64,000 bases of DNA from Paenibacillus dendritiformis (lineage in GTDB: Bacteria; Bacillota; Bacilli; Paenibacillales; Paenibacillaceae). Location of the stretch: the NCBI RefSeq assembly GCF_021654795.1, contig NZ_AP025344.1:2480501-2544500 (forward strand), given 5' to 3'. Of this stretch, positions 7,227 to 14,831 are shown piece after piece. The translations under genes and the position numbers were made by a program. The stretch's first letter is position 1. Each line of letters begins with the position of its first letter. A model generated the notes under the pieces. The model did no database searches. It was not told the DNA's origin and worked only from the letters and a program-made list of their open reading frames with translations.

Positions 7227-8447
7227 ATGTCGGAAGCAAGGCGGAAGTACAACGGACCATTGGTCATCTTGATGATGAACATGTTCGTGACGATGGTAGG
7301 AATGGGGTTGATCATCCCGATACTGCCTTCTTTTTTGCAGGAATTCGGCGGCGGAGGGCAAGCAATGGGCTACCTGGTTGCCGCTTTCGGGCTGACCCAG
7401 TTCCTGTTCTCCCCCATTGCGGGGGAATGGTCGGATAAATACGGCCGCAAAATATTGATTGTAAGCGGGGTTGGCATCTTCGCTTTGTCGCAAATTGTGT
7501 TCGCCTTGGCGGATCAGATGTGGATGCTGTATCTGTCCCGCCTTCTCGGCGGCTTGGGTGCGGCATTGTTAACTTCGCCGATGATGGCGTATATTGCCGA
7601 TATTACGACTGTGGATGAGCGGGCCAAGGGGATGGGACTGTTCGGCGCTTCCATGACGCTGGGGGTTGTCATCGGTCCGGGCATCGGGGGGCTGCTGGCG
7701 GAATACGGCATTCGCGTTCCCTTCTACTTCGCCGCCGGGTTAGCCGTAGCCGGAACGCTGCTCTCCCTGATCTTCCTGCCCGAGACGCTGCCTCCAGAGA
7801 AGCGGATCGCGATACAGCAGAGCAAGAACGGGCCGCGGTCGACTATGGTGCAACAATTTCTGGCATCCTTTAAGGCGCCGTACTTTGTGCTCCTTGCGCT
7901 TGTTTTTACGATGTCATTCGGCCTGCAGAATTTCGAATCGATATTCGGATTGTACTTCGACGGCAAGCTCGGCTTCACGCCAAAGCAAATCTCGCTTATT
8001 ATTACGTTCGGCGCATTGATTGGGGTTATCGTGCAGGCGGTTCTGATCGAGCGGCTGCTGCGCCGCTTCGGCGAGAAGAAGGTGCTGCATGCTTGTTTCA
8101 TTCTGGCCGGCGCATCGATGGTAGTGACGCTCTTTGTCCGGCAATTCGCAGCGATTTTTGCGGTGACGCTGCTGTTTTTTGCCGCTACCGCGATCATTCG
8201 GCCAGCGTTGAACACGCTGCTGTCCAAAATGGCTGGCAACGAGCAAGGCTTTGTCGCCGGCATGAATACGGCGTATATGAGTCTGGGCAATATTATCGGG
8301 CCGTCGATTGCCGGAATTTTATATGACGTGAATACAAATATTCCTTACGTGTTCGGAGCCGCGATTTTATTGCTCAGCACAATGATTCTTGCCAACTGGA
8401 AGCGAACCGGAAAAGGGGAGGCTCCATCCTCGACGGCGTCCATGTGA
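7227..8447 (+). CDS. MFS multidrug efflux transporter (Bmr/NorA-like)
   Basis: A 406-residue major facilitator superfamily antiporter with 12 hydrophobic segments. The N-terminal half shows the drug:H+ antiporter motifs: GLIIPILPSFLQEFG in TM1, the loop 2-3 motif A GEWSDKYGRKILI, and the TM5 motif C region TLGVVIGPGIGGLLAEYG. It probably expels hydrophobic drugs at the plasma membrane by proton exchange. The start at 7227 follows GAGGAGGACGAGAGAG; an upstream in-frame ATG at 7152 lies in the leader and is rejected. A TetR-family regulator begins 88 bp downstream on the same strand, a common arrangement for inducible efflux pumps. Confidence 0.9.
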   Translation: MSEARRKYNGPLVILMMNMFVTMVGMGLIIPILPSFLQEFGGGGQAMGYLVAAFGLTQFLFSPIAGEWSDKYGRKILIVSGVGIFALSQIVFALADQMWMLYLSRLLGGLGAALLTSPMMAYIADITTVDERAKGMGLFGASMTLGVVIGPGIGGLLAEYGIRVPFYFAAGLAVAGTLLSLIFLPETLPPEKRIAIQQSKNGPRSTMVQQFLASFKAPYFVLLALVFTMSFGLQNFESIFGLYFDGKLGFTPKQISLIITFGALIGVIVQAVLIERLLRRFGEKKVLHACFILAGASMVVTLFVRQFAAIFAVTLLFFAATAIIRPALNTLLSKMAGNEQGFVAGMNTAYMSLGNIIGPSIAGILYDVNTNIPYVFGAAILLLSTMILANWKRTGKGEAPSSTASM

Positions 8448-8535
8448 GAGGGCTGATTGCAAGCGGGGGGCTTTTTCTTTAAGATAAGTCATATTCGCAT
8501 GCGCGGAACAGTAATTACAGGGGGCATCAATCGTC

Positions 8536-9438
8536 ATGGAGGATCGTTCGGCAGATAAAAAGAAGCATATTTTGCAGTCAGCGATGAAGCTGTTTGCTAC
8601 GCAAGGCTATGTGCAGACGACGATGCAGGAGATAGCTCAATATTGCAAAATGTCCAAGGGCAGCGTATATCAGCATTACGCTTCCAAAGAAGAACTTTTG
8701 TTAAGCATATTCAAATATTATTTCCGGCTGCTCTATGATCGGGTACAGATCATTGAACGGGATCCGTTATTGACGCCCCGTGAACGGATGAAGAAGAAGA
8801 TCGAAGTCCATATGGTGATGTTATCCGAATATCCCGAGTTCACCACGATGCAAATGCGGGAAAATGCCGGGTTCGCCAATAAAGAGATTCATCAATTTTT
8901 GCAGCAGGTCAGTCTTGATAACACCCGGAGCATCATGAATAATCTGACGGATATGTACGGGAACGCCATCTCGCCCTACAAGCTCGATCTGACCTTGCTG
9001 CTGAACGGAATCATTACCACCTACTTAAACGTGATCTTGCTGGAGGAGGTTACGGTGAAGCTGGACCGCCTCAGTGATTACGCGCTTGACCTGGTCGATC
9101 TGAACGCACAAAAGCTGCTGCAATCCCGGCCGGAACCGTTCATGAAGGAGGAGGATTGGCCGGCGCTTCTTCATGCGATCCGCCAGGAGCCGCAGAAAGC
9201 GATGCATCCGCTCGTCCTGGTCCAGAAAATGCGCGAAGAGTTGAGCCGGCAGAACCTCCCGCCCCAACGATACAAGGATTCCATTGATTCGCTTGCGGTA
9301 CTGGAGCAGGAGCTAATGGAGATTCAGCCGCGGCGGGTCATCGTATTGGGGATGCTCGCCAATCTGAACCGGGTGGAGACGCTGCGCCCTGTCTGCGATC
9401 AACTGGAGACGGCTGTGCAGCACTTGAATCGGCTGTAA
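8536..9438 (+). CDS. TetR/AcrR family transcriptional regulator
   Basis: A 300-residue protein with an N-terminal TetR helix-turn-helix: ILQSAMKLFATQGYVQTTMQEIA followed by the recognition segment MSKGSVYQHYASKEELLLSIF. The rest is a long helical ligand-binding region. At 300 residues it is about 100 longer than typical TetR proteins; the extra C-terminal portion (about 205-300) is helical and unassigned. Its position directly after the MFS efflux gene suggests it senses the pump's substrate, probably as a repressor. That role is inferred, since I did not find an obvious palindromic operator overlapping the pump promoter. Confidence 0.88.
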   Translation: MEDRSADKKKHILQSAMKLFATQGYVQTTMQEIAQYCKMSKGSVYQHYASKEELLLSIFKYYFRLLYDRVQIIERDPLLTPRERMKKKIEVHMVMLSEYPEFTTMQMRENAGFANKEIHQFLQQVSLDNTRSIMNNLTDMYGNAISPYKLDLTLLLNGIITTYLNVILLEEVTVKLDRLSDYALDLVDLNAQKLLQSRPEPFMKEEDWPALLHAIRQEPQKAMHPLVLVQKMREELSRQNLPPQRYKDSIDSLAVLEQELMEIQPRRVIVLGMLANLNRVETLRPVCDQLETAVQHLNRL

Positions 9439-9508
9439 GCCCAAGAATAAACATGGCTCTCACAGGGCACCCTGAGCCTATCTACATCTGATGAGAGAGG
9501 TGACCGGG

Positions 9509-10372
9509 GTGCCGATTGCCCGCTTGAACGGTGTCAGCCTGCACTATCATGTGCGAGGCAAAGGGGTGCCCATCATCTGGATCCACCCGCCATTGCTGAC
9601 ATCGGAAAATTTCAATTACCAGACAGCCCAATTGTCCGACAGTTTCCGGGTCATCACGTTCGACATTCGGGGACACGGATACAGCCGCCCGTCCGAAGAG
9701 CCGATCACATATCAGCTCATCGTGGAGGATATGCTTGCTCTGATGGATAAGCTGGGCGTGAAGCAAGCGTATGTCGGCGGCTACTCGACCGGAGGATCGA
9801 TCGCTCTGCATGCGCTCTTGTCCGCCCCGGAGAGGTTCCTCGGCGGCGTGCTGATCAGCGCGATGTCCGAAGCGAGCGATATGTGGCTCCGCGGCCGAAT
9901 CCGCGCGGCGGCAGCCTTGACGCGCTGGAAGGCCAAGTCGCTTATATCATGGGCGATCACATGGGGGAACGCCGATACCCGCCTTACCTACAAAAATCTT
10001 CAGCGGGCGGCCAGGAGAGGCAATAATGACAACTGGAGGCAGTACTACCAGTACAGCTTGAACTACAATTGCACGGATCGGCTGCAGGAGATCAAGGCGC
10101 CGGTGCTGCTCATTTACGGACAGAGCGATAGAAGCTTTCACAAATACGCGCTTATTCTGCATCATGGCCTGCCGAACAGCCAATTGTACTGGATCCCGAA
10201 GGCGAGGCATCAAATTCCGACCAAAAATGCACTGGAGATGAATTGGCTGATAGAGCAGTGGGTGAAAAACCGCTGCAGGAAGCTGCCTGAGGAGCGGGAG
10301 GAAGCGTTGGGCTGGTCAGGGCATTTGCACGATGCCGATAGAGATATCCCGGAAGAACAGATTCAGCATTGA
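9509..10372 (+). CDS. alpha/beta fold hydrolase
   Basis: A 287-residue alpha/beta hydrolase. The nucleophile elbow is GYSTGG with Ser93. The oxyanion region is near WIHPPLL, the strand before the acid is VLLIYGQSDRSF, and the catalytic His is probably in KARHQIPTKNA. FDIRGHGYSRP is the standard strand-4 motif. Substrate unknown; esterase or lactonase-type chemistry is likely. The GTG at 9509 is preferred to the ATG at 9491, because GAGAGGTGA lies at good distance from the GTG while nothing resembling a ribosome site precedes the ATG. It ends before a clear terminator and is 70 bp after the TetR gene, so it may be read through from it. Confidence 0.82.
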   Translation: MPIARLNGVSLHYHVRGKGVPIIWIHPPLLTSENFNYQTAQLSDSFRVITFDIRGHGYSRPSEEPITYQLIVEDMLALMDKLGVKQAYVGGYSTGGSIALHALLSAPERFLGGVLISAMSEASDMWLRGRIRAAAALTRWKAKSLISWAITWGNADTRLTYKNLQRAARRGNNDNWRQYYQYSLNYNCTDRLQEIKAPVLLIYGQSDRSFHKYALILHHGLPNSQLYWIPKARHQIPTKNALEMNWLIEQWVKNRCRKLPEEREEALGWSGHLHDADRDIPEEQIQH

Positions 10373-10394
10373 CGATCATATTTATTGAACATGC

Positions 10395-10425
10395 GGAAAA
10401 AGGGCCTCTACGGAGGTCTTTTTTT
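10395..10425 (+). terminator. rho-independent terminator
   Basis: AAGGGCCTC, loop TACG, GAGGTCTTT, then a T-run; it follows the alpha/beta hydrolase. Confidence 0.8.
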
Positions 10426-10509
10426 GTGATCGGGACTTTGCATGATAAATAAAAGCAAGGCATAAGCAGGGAAATGGCGCCGCAGCAGCGAAGTGTTTTA
10501 TGTTAGCGC

Positions 10510-10530
10510 GTCAACGTGAATCACGTTAAC
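10510..10530 (+). promoter_or_regulatory. near-perfect palindrome, candidate operator for hotdog gene
   Basis: GTCAACGTGA-A-TCACGTTAAC is a 21-bp palindrome with one mismatch per arm of ten. It lies between the terminator at 10425 and the FabZ-like gene, and about 15 bp upstream of an ATG at 10545 that itself has an AGGAGA ribosome-like site. It looks like a dimeric repressor site; the regulator is unknown. Confidence 0.5.
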
Positions 10531-10733
10531 AGGAGAAGACGCCTATGAACAGGGAGAACGATCGGGGATTGACCGATCGAGGGATGAAGGATGCCCGGGC
10601 GATTCTGACTGTTCAAGCGCTCGCTGACGCGAGGGGATTGACGGTATGCATGGTTGATAATTTGCGCTTGGCGCTTCCGTCAACGCAACCAATGGTATTT
10701 TTTATATCAAACGATAGAAAGCAGGAGCAGGAA

Positions 10734-11174
10734 ATGACAGACAACCACAATGCAATAACGGATCGCTTGCCGCATCGGTATCCGTTCCTGATGGTGGATT
10801 GCATTACCGGCCTTCAAGCGGGGCAGTGGGCGAAGGGCACCAAAAAAGTCACAGGAACGGAGTGGTATTTCGCCGGCCAGACGCCGGGGCCGACGATGCC
10901 GCATACGATGATCGTAGAGGCTCTGGCTCAATTAGGCGCGTTGGCCGCGATGGGACATGGCGGCAAGCTTGGCTTCTTGTCATCCATCAAAGGTGCGGAA
11001 TTCTGCGGTCATGCCTCGCCGGGGGATTGCCTGGATCTCGAGTACACGCTTCTCAAGGCAAGGCGGGGCTTTGTCGTTGGCAGCGGCCAGGCTTCGGTCA
11101 ACGGCAAAGTGATTGTGAAAGTGGATGAGATTATGGTATATGTGGAAAGTGATACGAAAGAAAGATTGTTATAA
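10734..11174 (+). CDS. FabZ-like hotdog dehydratase paralogue
   Basis: A 146-residue single-hotdog protein. The N-terminal LPHRYPFLMVD and the central helix VEALAQLGA are the classic FabZ (3-hydroxyacyl-ACP dehydratase) signatures, and the catalytic Glu is kept (Glu62). The usual GHFP..P motif that supplies the catalytic His reads GQTPGP here, so the His is replaced by Gln49. It may therefore have altered or lost dehydratase activity. The start at 10734 follows GCAGGAGCAGG. An in-frame open extension to 10545 also has a plausible ribosome site but no recognisable domain. A terminator follows at 11217. Confidence 0.78.
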   Translation: MTDNHNAITDRLPHRYPFLMVDCITGLQAGQWAKGTKKVTGTEWYFAGQTPGPTMPHTMIVEALAQLGALAAMGHGGKLGFLSSIKGAEFCGHASPGDCLDLEYTLLKARRGFVVGSGQASVNGKVIVKVDEIMVYVESDTKERLL

Positions 11175-11216
11175 TTATTGCTATAATATACATATTATAG
11201 TTGAATATTTATTCGT

Positions 11217-11246
11217 CCCTCTCCCGATAACGGGGAGGTTTTTTTC
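11217..11246 (+). terminator. rho-independent terminator
   Basis: CTCCCG, loop ATAA, CGGGGAG (one bulge), followed by TTTTTTT. It closes the hotdog gene. Confidence 0.75.
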
Positions 11247-11309
11247 ATTCCATGCCCAAATCGCTCTTTTGCTATACAACAGGAGGCAACAAAAATTTTA
11301 AACTGGGGA

Positions 11310-11338
11310 TTTACAAAACGTTCATAGGCAAGTATTAT
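11310..11338 (+). promoter_or_regulatory. promoter of peptide-binding gene, copy 1
   Basis: TTTACA (11310-11315), 17-bp spacer, TATTAT (11333-11338). The same promoter and about 80 bp of flanking DNA recur at 14726-14754 before copy 2, which supports its function. Confidence 0.7.
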
Positions 11339-11380
11339 ATCTTTAACTACCTGGCTTACGCAGAAACAACCAGAATCCTG

Positions 11381-11477
11381 CATAATTATTTGACCAAAGT
11401 TCGAAAAGTTTTCCATCGTTTGCCGCTTGCCGGCAAACCATTAACTTCGTTACTGCTTAGTGTCAACATAATTATTT
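11381..11477 (+). repeat. direct repeat CATAATTATTT flanking 75-bp leader segment
   Basis: CATAATTATTT occurs at 11381-11391 and 11467-11477 in the leader of binding-protein copy 1. In copy 2 the leader carries a single CATAATTATTT (14797-14807) and lacks the intervening segment. The simplest reading is a deletion between the direct repeats in copy 2, or a duplication/insertion in copy 1. Confidence 0.65.
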
Positions 11478-11501
11478 TATGAATGTAGGGGGAGTTGTAG
11501 A

Positions 11502-13277
11502 GTGAAGAAAAGTTGGGTTATTTTTCTATGCTTGCTGATGTCACTTTCGCTGGTGCTATCGGCATGCGGCGGTGGCGGCGATGCCGCGGAGCCGTCCAAG
11601 GAGCCGGCTCAAGAGCAGCAAGCCAATGAGCCGGAGAAGAAGGGTGGAGAAGAACAGACTTCCGAGTCTGGGGAATCCGAGTTCGTCAACGAAGGGATTG
11701 TAAAGGCTTCCGATCCGGGCAAGTCGCCGGCTGCCGCTACGTCCCGGACAGACACGCTGATTATCGGCATGCAGGCTCCGGCCGGAATTTTTCATCCGCT
11801 TTACGCCGAGACAACCTATGACAATTACGTTGCAGCTACGTTGTTCAAAGGGATGCTTGAGGTGCAGAAAGACGGGACGTACGCTCCGGTGCTGGCCGAG
11901 AAGTACGAAGTTTCCCCGGATAATCTGACTCACACGTACAAGCTGAAGGAAGGCTTGAAGTTCAGCGACGGTTCGCCGCTGACGGCAGAGGATGTCGCCT
12001 TCACGATTACTGTCCTGCATGACAAATCGTATGACGGTCCTAGCGACATCATCAGAGACGCCAAAATCAAAGGCGGCAAGGAATATTTTGACGGCAAAGC
12101 AACCTCCATTGAAGGCATCAAGGTTATCGATCCTCTCACCATTGAATTCACAACGATTGAACCAAGCGCCCTGGCGCAGCCCGCAATCGGCGCGACAGGC
12201 ATTCTCTCCAAAGCCTATTACGGAAAAGATTACAAGCAGGGCAATTTGAGTTATATGAATGATCTGTTCACAAAGCCGCTTGGCAACGGGCCATATAAGC
12301 TGGAGAAATTCCAGGCCGGCCAGGACGTGTCCTTTGTTGCCAATGAGCACTATTTCAAAGGCGCTCCGAAGATTCCGAAGCTGATCTACAAGTTCACGAA
12401 TGAAGAGACGAACGCCCAACTGCTGCAGGCCGGGGAGACGGATATGGACTTCATCTCCGCGAACCTCGACAACTTTGAACTGCTCCAATCGATGGGCTTC
12501 CTCGATATTTCCTTGTTCCCGACCAATGGTTACGGCTATATCGCCTTTAACCATAACCGGGCGAAGTTCCAGGATGTGAAGGTGCGTCAGGCATTGGCGA
12601 TCGGCCTGGATCGCGAGCAAATCGTGGAAGCCGTGTACCAGGGTTATGCCGATGTCATCAACGTGCCGCAATCGAAGCTGTCTTGGTCTTATACCGATGA
12701 AGTGAACAAGTACGAGTTCGATCTGGAAAAAGCGAAGCAACTGCTGGAAGAGGCGGGCTGGAAGGTCGGCGCGGACGGCATACGCGAAAAAGACGGCGAG
12801 AAATTCAAGATCAATTTCGCGGCAACCTCGCCGAACGTGGTGAATGACGCGATTATTCCGGTCGCGCAGGCGAACTACAAGGAATTGGGCATTGAATTCG
12901 TTGCCGAGCAAATGGACTTCAACGCCGTCGTCGAGAAGCGGAAGAAGGGCGATTTCGATATGCTGTTCATGGCTTGGGGATTGACCCCGGATCCGCAGTC
13001 GGCGCAGAACGTGTTCATTACGGACGGCTCGCAGAACGAAATCGGTTACTCTAACCCAAAAGTCGACGAACTGTTCGAAAAGGGCGGAAAAACGCTCGAT
13101 ATCGAAGAGCGGAAAGCCATCTACAAGGAGTTGTACCAGGAATTGAATGAAGACCTGCCATACATCTTTATGTATCAGCGGCGCGATATGTGGGGGAACA
13201 ATGCCCGCTTCACGGGATTGGATATGAGCCCTTACCGGAACTTCTCTTATGGCGTAGATTCATTGTCGATTAATTAA
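11502..13277 (+). CDS. peptide/solute-binding lipoprotein (SBP_bac_5), copy 1
   Basis: A 591-residue extracellular solute-binding protein of the OppA/DppA family (SBP_bac_5). The signal ends in a lipobox (LVLSAC), so it is lipid-anchored outside the membrane, followed by a Glu/Ala-rich linker of about 60 residues. Family motifs follow: IFHPLYAET, LAEKYEVSPDNLTHTYKLKEGLKFSDG, LTAEDVAFT, LGNGPYKL.KF and DVKVRQALA.GLDRE. It captures peptides or similar ligands for an ABC importer, but no permease or ATPase gene is nearby. GTG start behind GTAGGGGGAG. Copy 2 at 14832 is the same length, with roughly 50 residue differences by hand count. Confidence 0.9.
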   Translation: MKKSWVIFLCLLMSLSLVLSACGGGGDAAEPSKEPAQEQQANEPEKKGGEEQTSESGESEFVNEGIVKASDPGKSPAAATSRTDTLIIGMQAPAGIFHPLYAETTYDNYVAATLFKGMLEVQKDGTYAPVLAEKYEVSPDNLTHTYKLKEGLKFSDGSPLTAEDVAFTITVLHDKSYDGPSDIIRDAKIKGGKEYFDGKATSIEGIKVIDPLTIEFTTIEPSALAQPAIGATGILSKAYYGKDYKQGNLSYMNDLFTKPLGNGPYKLEKFQAGQDVSFVANEHYFKGAPKIPKLIYKFTNEETNAQLLQAGETDMDFISANLDNFELLQSMGFLDISLFPTNGYGYIAFNHNRAKFQDVKVRQALAIGLDREQIVEAVYQGYADVINVPQSKLSWSYTDEVNKYEFDLEKAKQLLEEAGWKVGADGIREKDGEKFKINFAATSPNVVNDAIIPVAQANYKELGIEFVAEQMDFNAVVEKRKKGDFDMLFMAWGLTPDPQSAQNVFITDGSQNEIGYSNPKVDELFEKGGKTLDIEERKAIYKELYQELNEDLPYIFMYQRRDMWGNNARFTGLDMSPYRNFSYGVDSLSIN

Positions 13278-13290
13278 GCGAGCGCTGCCG

Positions 13291-13323
13291 AACCCTCTCC
13301 CGTCCTGTCGGGAGAGGGTTTTT
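13291..13323 (+). terminator. rho-independent terminator, copy 1
   Basis: ACCCTCTCCCG and CGGGAGAGGGT form a perfect 11-bp stem with a short loop, then TTTTT. A near-copy follows binding-protein copy 2. Confidence 0.9.
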
Positions 13324-13593
13324 GTGCCAGGAAGGGGGCTGGGAGCTCTTGCACGTCCGTCACCATCATCAGTATTACGACGGATTTGGAGATAAAGCAA
13401 AATTGTATATTTTCCAAATTAGGGAAGTGGAGATATACAAACATATAAACTGGAGAAAACACCGATATATCACGATTTTAGGGGAGTGGGTAACCGTCTC
13501 TTTTTCGTTTTGGGGACGAAATGGGGGGGCGAACCAACTAGATATCATCTGTTGAACGCGAATGATGTGCGAAGCGGTCAAACTCAGAAGCTG

Positions 13594-13692
13594 CTCGTTC
13601 CGCCTTACATGGCTGACGGTCGGGGAAACGGATTCGTGCCGAACGAGCCGATTACTAGGGCTGAGATAGCGGTCATCGTCATTGGCTGTTGA
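13594..13692 (+). pseudogene. SLH-domain gene remnant
   Basis: The frame reads PPYMADGRGNGFVPNEPITR then AEIAVIVIGC and stops. F.PN.PITRAE is the core of an S-layer homology repeat. Nothing before it looks like a signal peptide or other domain, and no ribosome site serves it. It is best read as a leftover piece of a larger surface-protein gene stranded between the two binding-protein copies. Confidence 0.6.
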
Positions 13693-13735
13693 AGCAGTTG
13701 GGGAATTAGCATAATCAAATCCGGAAGCGGTGAAA

Positions 13736-13777
13736 AGGAGCCGTTGAGGAAAATGCATCCCACGGCTCCTTTTTTTT
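13736..13777. terminator. bidirectional hairpin terminator
   Basis: AGGAGCCGT (13736-13744) pairs with ACGGCTCCT (13762-13770). T-runs occur on the plus strand directly after, and TTTT follows on the minus strand, so it can serve the SLH remnant and the minus-strand gene ending at 13780. Confidence 0.7.
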
Positions 13778-13779
13778 GA

Positions 13780-14190
13780 TTAAGGATTATAATAAATAAC
13801 TCCAGTGGCCGATGCTGGGAAGTTGGTCTTATTTTTAATTGATACTACATGAGAACCAGATACATAAATTGTTTTTGAGTTAGAACCTTTTGTAAGTTCA
13901 GTGTTCTCTTTCCCATCTATACAAACCCAGAGCGTTGCTCGCTCACTCGGTGAGTTAACAGTAACGTTAACAGTGTAAGCATCACGTGTGTAAATTGGGT
14001 TTCCGTTATTTACATATGATACTTGTTTATTGTCTGTAAGAGTCCCAGTGTCAATTTTAAGTAAATGATCCTTCAGTAGGACAGGTGATTTAACCTGGTC
14101 ATCCTTAGGGTCCGAAGTAGCACCGGCCCCAAGTGGCACCGCAGCCAGCATCGTTACCACAGCGGTTAGAGTGAGAAGTACCTTTTTCAT
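13780..14190 (-). CDS. small secreted protein of unknown function
   Basis: A 136-residue exported protein: signal peptide MKKVLLTLTAVVTMLAAVPLGAGA, then about 110 residues rich in Asn, Thr, Ser and Val with alternating beta-type pattern (YTVNVTVNSPSERATLWVCI, KTIYVSGSHVVSIKNKT). One Cys only. The start at 14190 follows GGAGGTTGT; a longer frame to 14280 is rejected. Base composition is visibly lower in GC than the flanking binding-protein genes, which suggests recent acquisition or relaxed constraint. Family not recognised; a small extracellular beta-sandwich domain is a reasonable guess only. Confidence 0.7.
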   Translation of the reverse strand: MKKVLLTLTAVVTMLAAVPLGAGATSDPKDDQVKSPVLLKDHLLKIDTGTLTDNKQVSYVNNGNPIYTRDAYTVNVTVNSPSERATLWVCIDGKENTELTKGSNSKTIYVSGSHVVSIKNKTNFPASATGVIYYNP

Positions 14191-14373
14191 ATACAACCTC
14201 CAAAAAATTTTTTTGGTGACTGGACCTAAAGATGACAATCTAAAAATAATATACCAAAAATAATTAAATTTAGAATTCATTTACATATTTCAGGGCTAGA
14301 AATTTATTTGTTGTTGCTTCACGAACGTGCATTCGCATATACTGATCGCGGATATGTGTTCGAGGTGATCGGA

Positions 14374-14499
14374 ATGAGTGACTGGCGAGAGGAACTGCAA
14401 CGGGTAGAGGTGCCGGCAGCGGGAAAGTCGAAGAATGAATCTCTGTGCAACTGCAAGGCCAACATGAAAGGGAGATGGATCGGAGGAGGATATACCTGA
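14374..14499 (+). CDS. possible 41-residue small protein
   Basis: ATG at 14374 with GAGGTGATCGG just upstream, reading MSDWREELQRVEVPAAGKSK and ending GRWIGGGYT before a stop; a hairpin terminator follows at 14542. It has a CNC triad mid-protein. There is no recognised family and the length gives little power, so this may be a chance ORF or the tail of a lost gene. Confidence 0.3.
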   Translation: MSDWREELQRVEVPAAGKSKNESLCNCKANMKGRWIGGGYT

Positions 14500-14541
14500 T
14501 TAGGTGCGGGAAACCAGTATATGATGCATTTGGAAAAAGAT

Positions 14542-14570
14542 AAGCCCCGGCATTATGGCAGGGCTTTTTT
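14542..14570 (+). terminator. hairpin terminator
   Basis: AAGCCC (14542-14547) pairs with GGGCTT (14561-14566), followed by TTTT. Confidence 0.6.
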
Positions 14571-14725
14571 GCGTGTTGTGCAGAATGGGGCCTCATGGGA
14601 CTGACTCAACGTCTCGACTCAGAAGAGACTCCCTTGAACTCCAAACCCAAAAGGAAAAAGACTTGCCAATCAAGCCTTTTCAGAACAGGTTCCACCATAT
14701 TCTATATCGATTTCAATCCTAGGGA

Positions 14726-14754
14726 TTTACAAAACGTTCATAGGCAAGTATTAT
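14726..14754 (+). promoter_or_regulatory. promoter of peptide-binding gene, copy 2
   Basis: TTTACA, 17-bp spacer, TATTAT, identical to the copy 1 promoter. The shared block runs from about 14722 to 14807. Confidence 0.7.
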
Positions 14755-14831
14755 ATCTTTAACTACCTGGCTTACGCAGAAACAACCAGAATCCTGCATA
14801 ATTATTTCAAAAATGTAGGGGGAGTTGTACA

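Noticed and set aside
10545..10733. 63-codon N-terminal extension of the FabZ-like protein
   Set aside because: It has a passable ribosome site but no domain, and FabZ proteins start near LPHRYPF; the internal start has its own ribosome site. Kept only as an alternative.
11556..12911. 451-codon minus-strand frame inside binding-protein copy 1 (with a similar one in copy 2)
   Set aside because: Shadow of a clear SBP_bac_5 gene; present in both copies only because the sense gene was duplicated.
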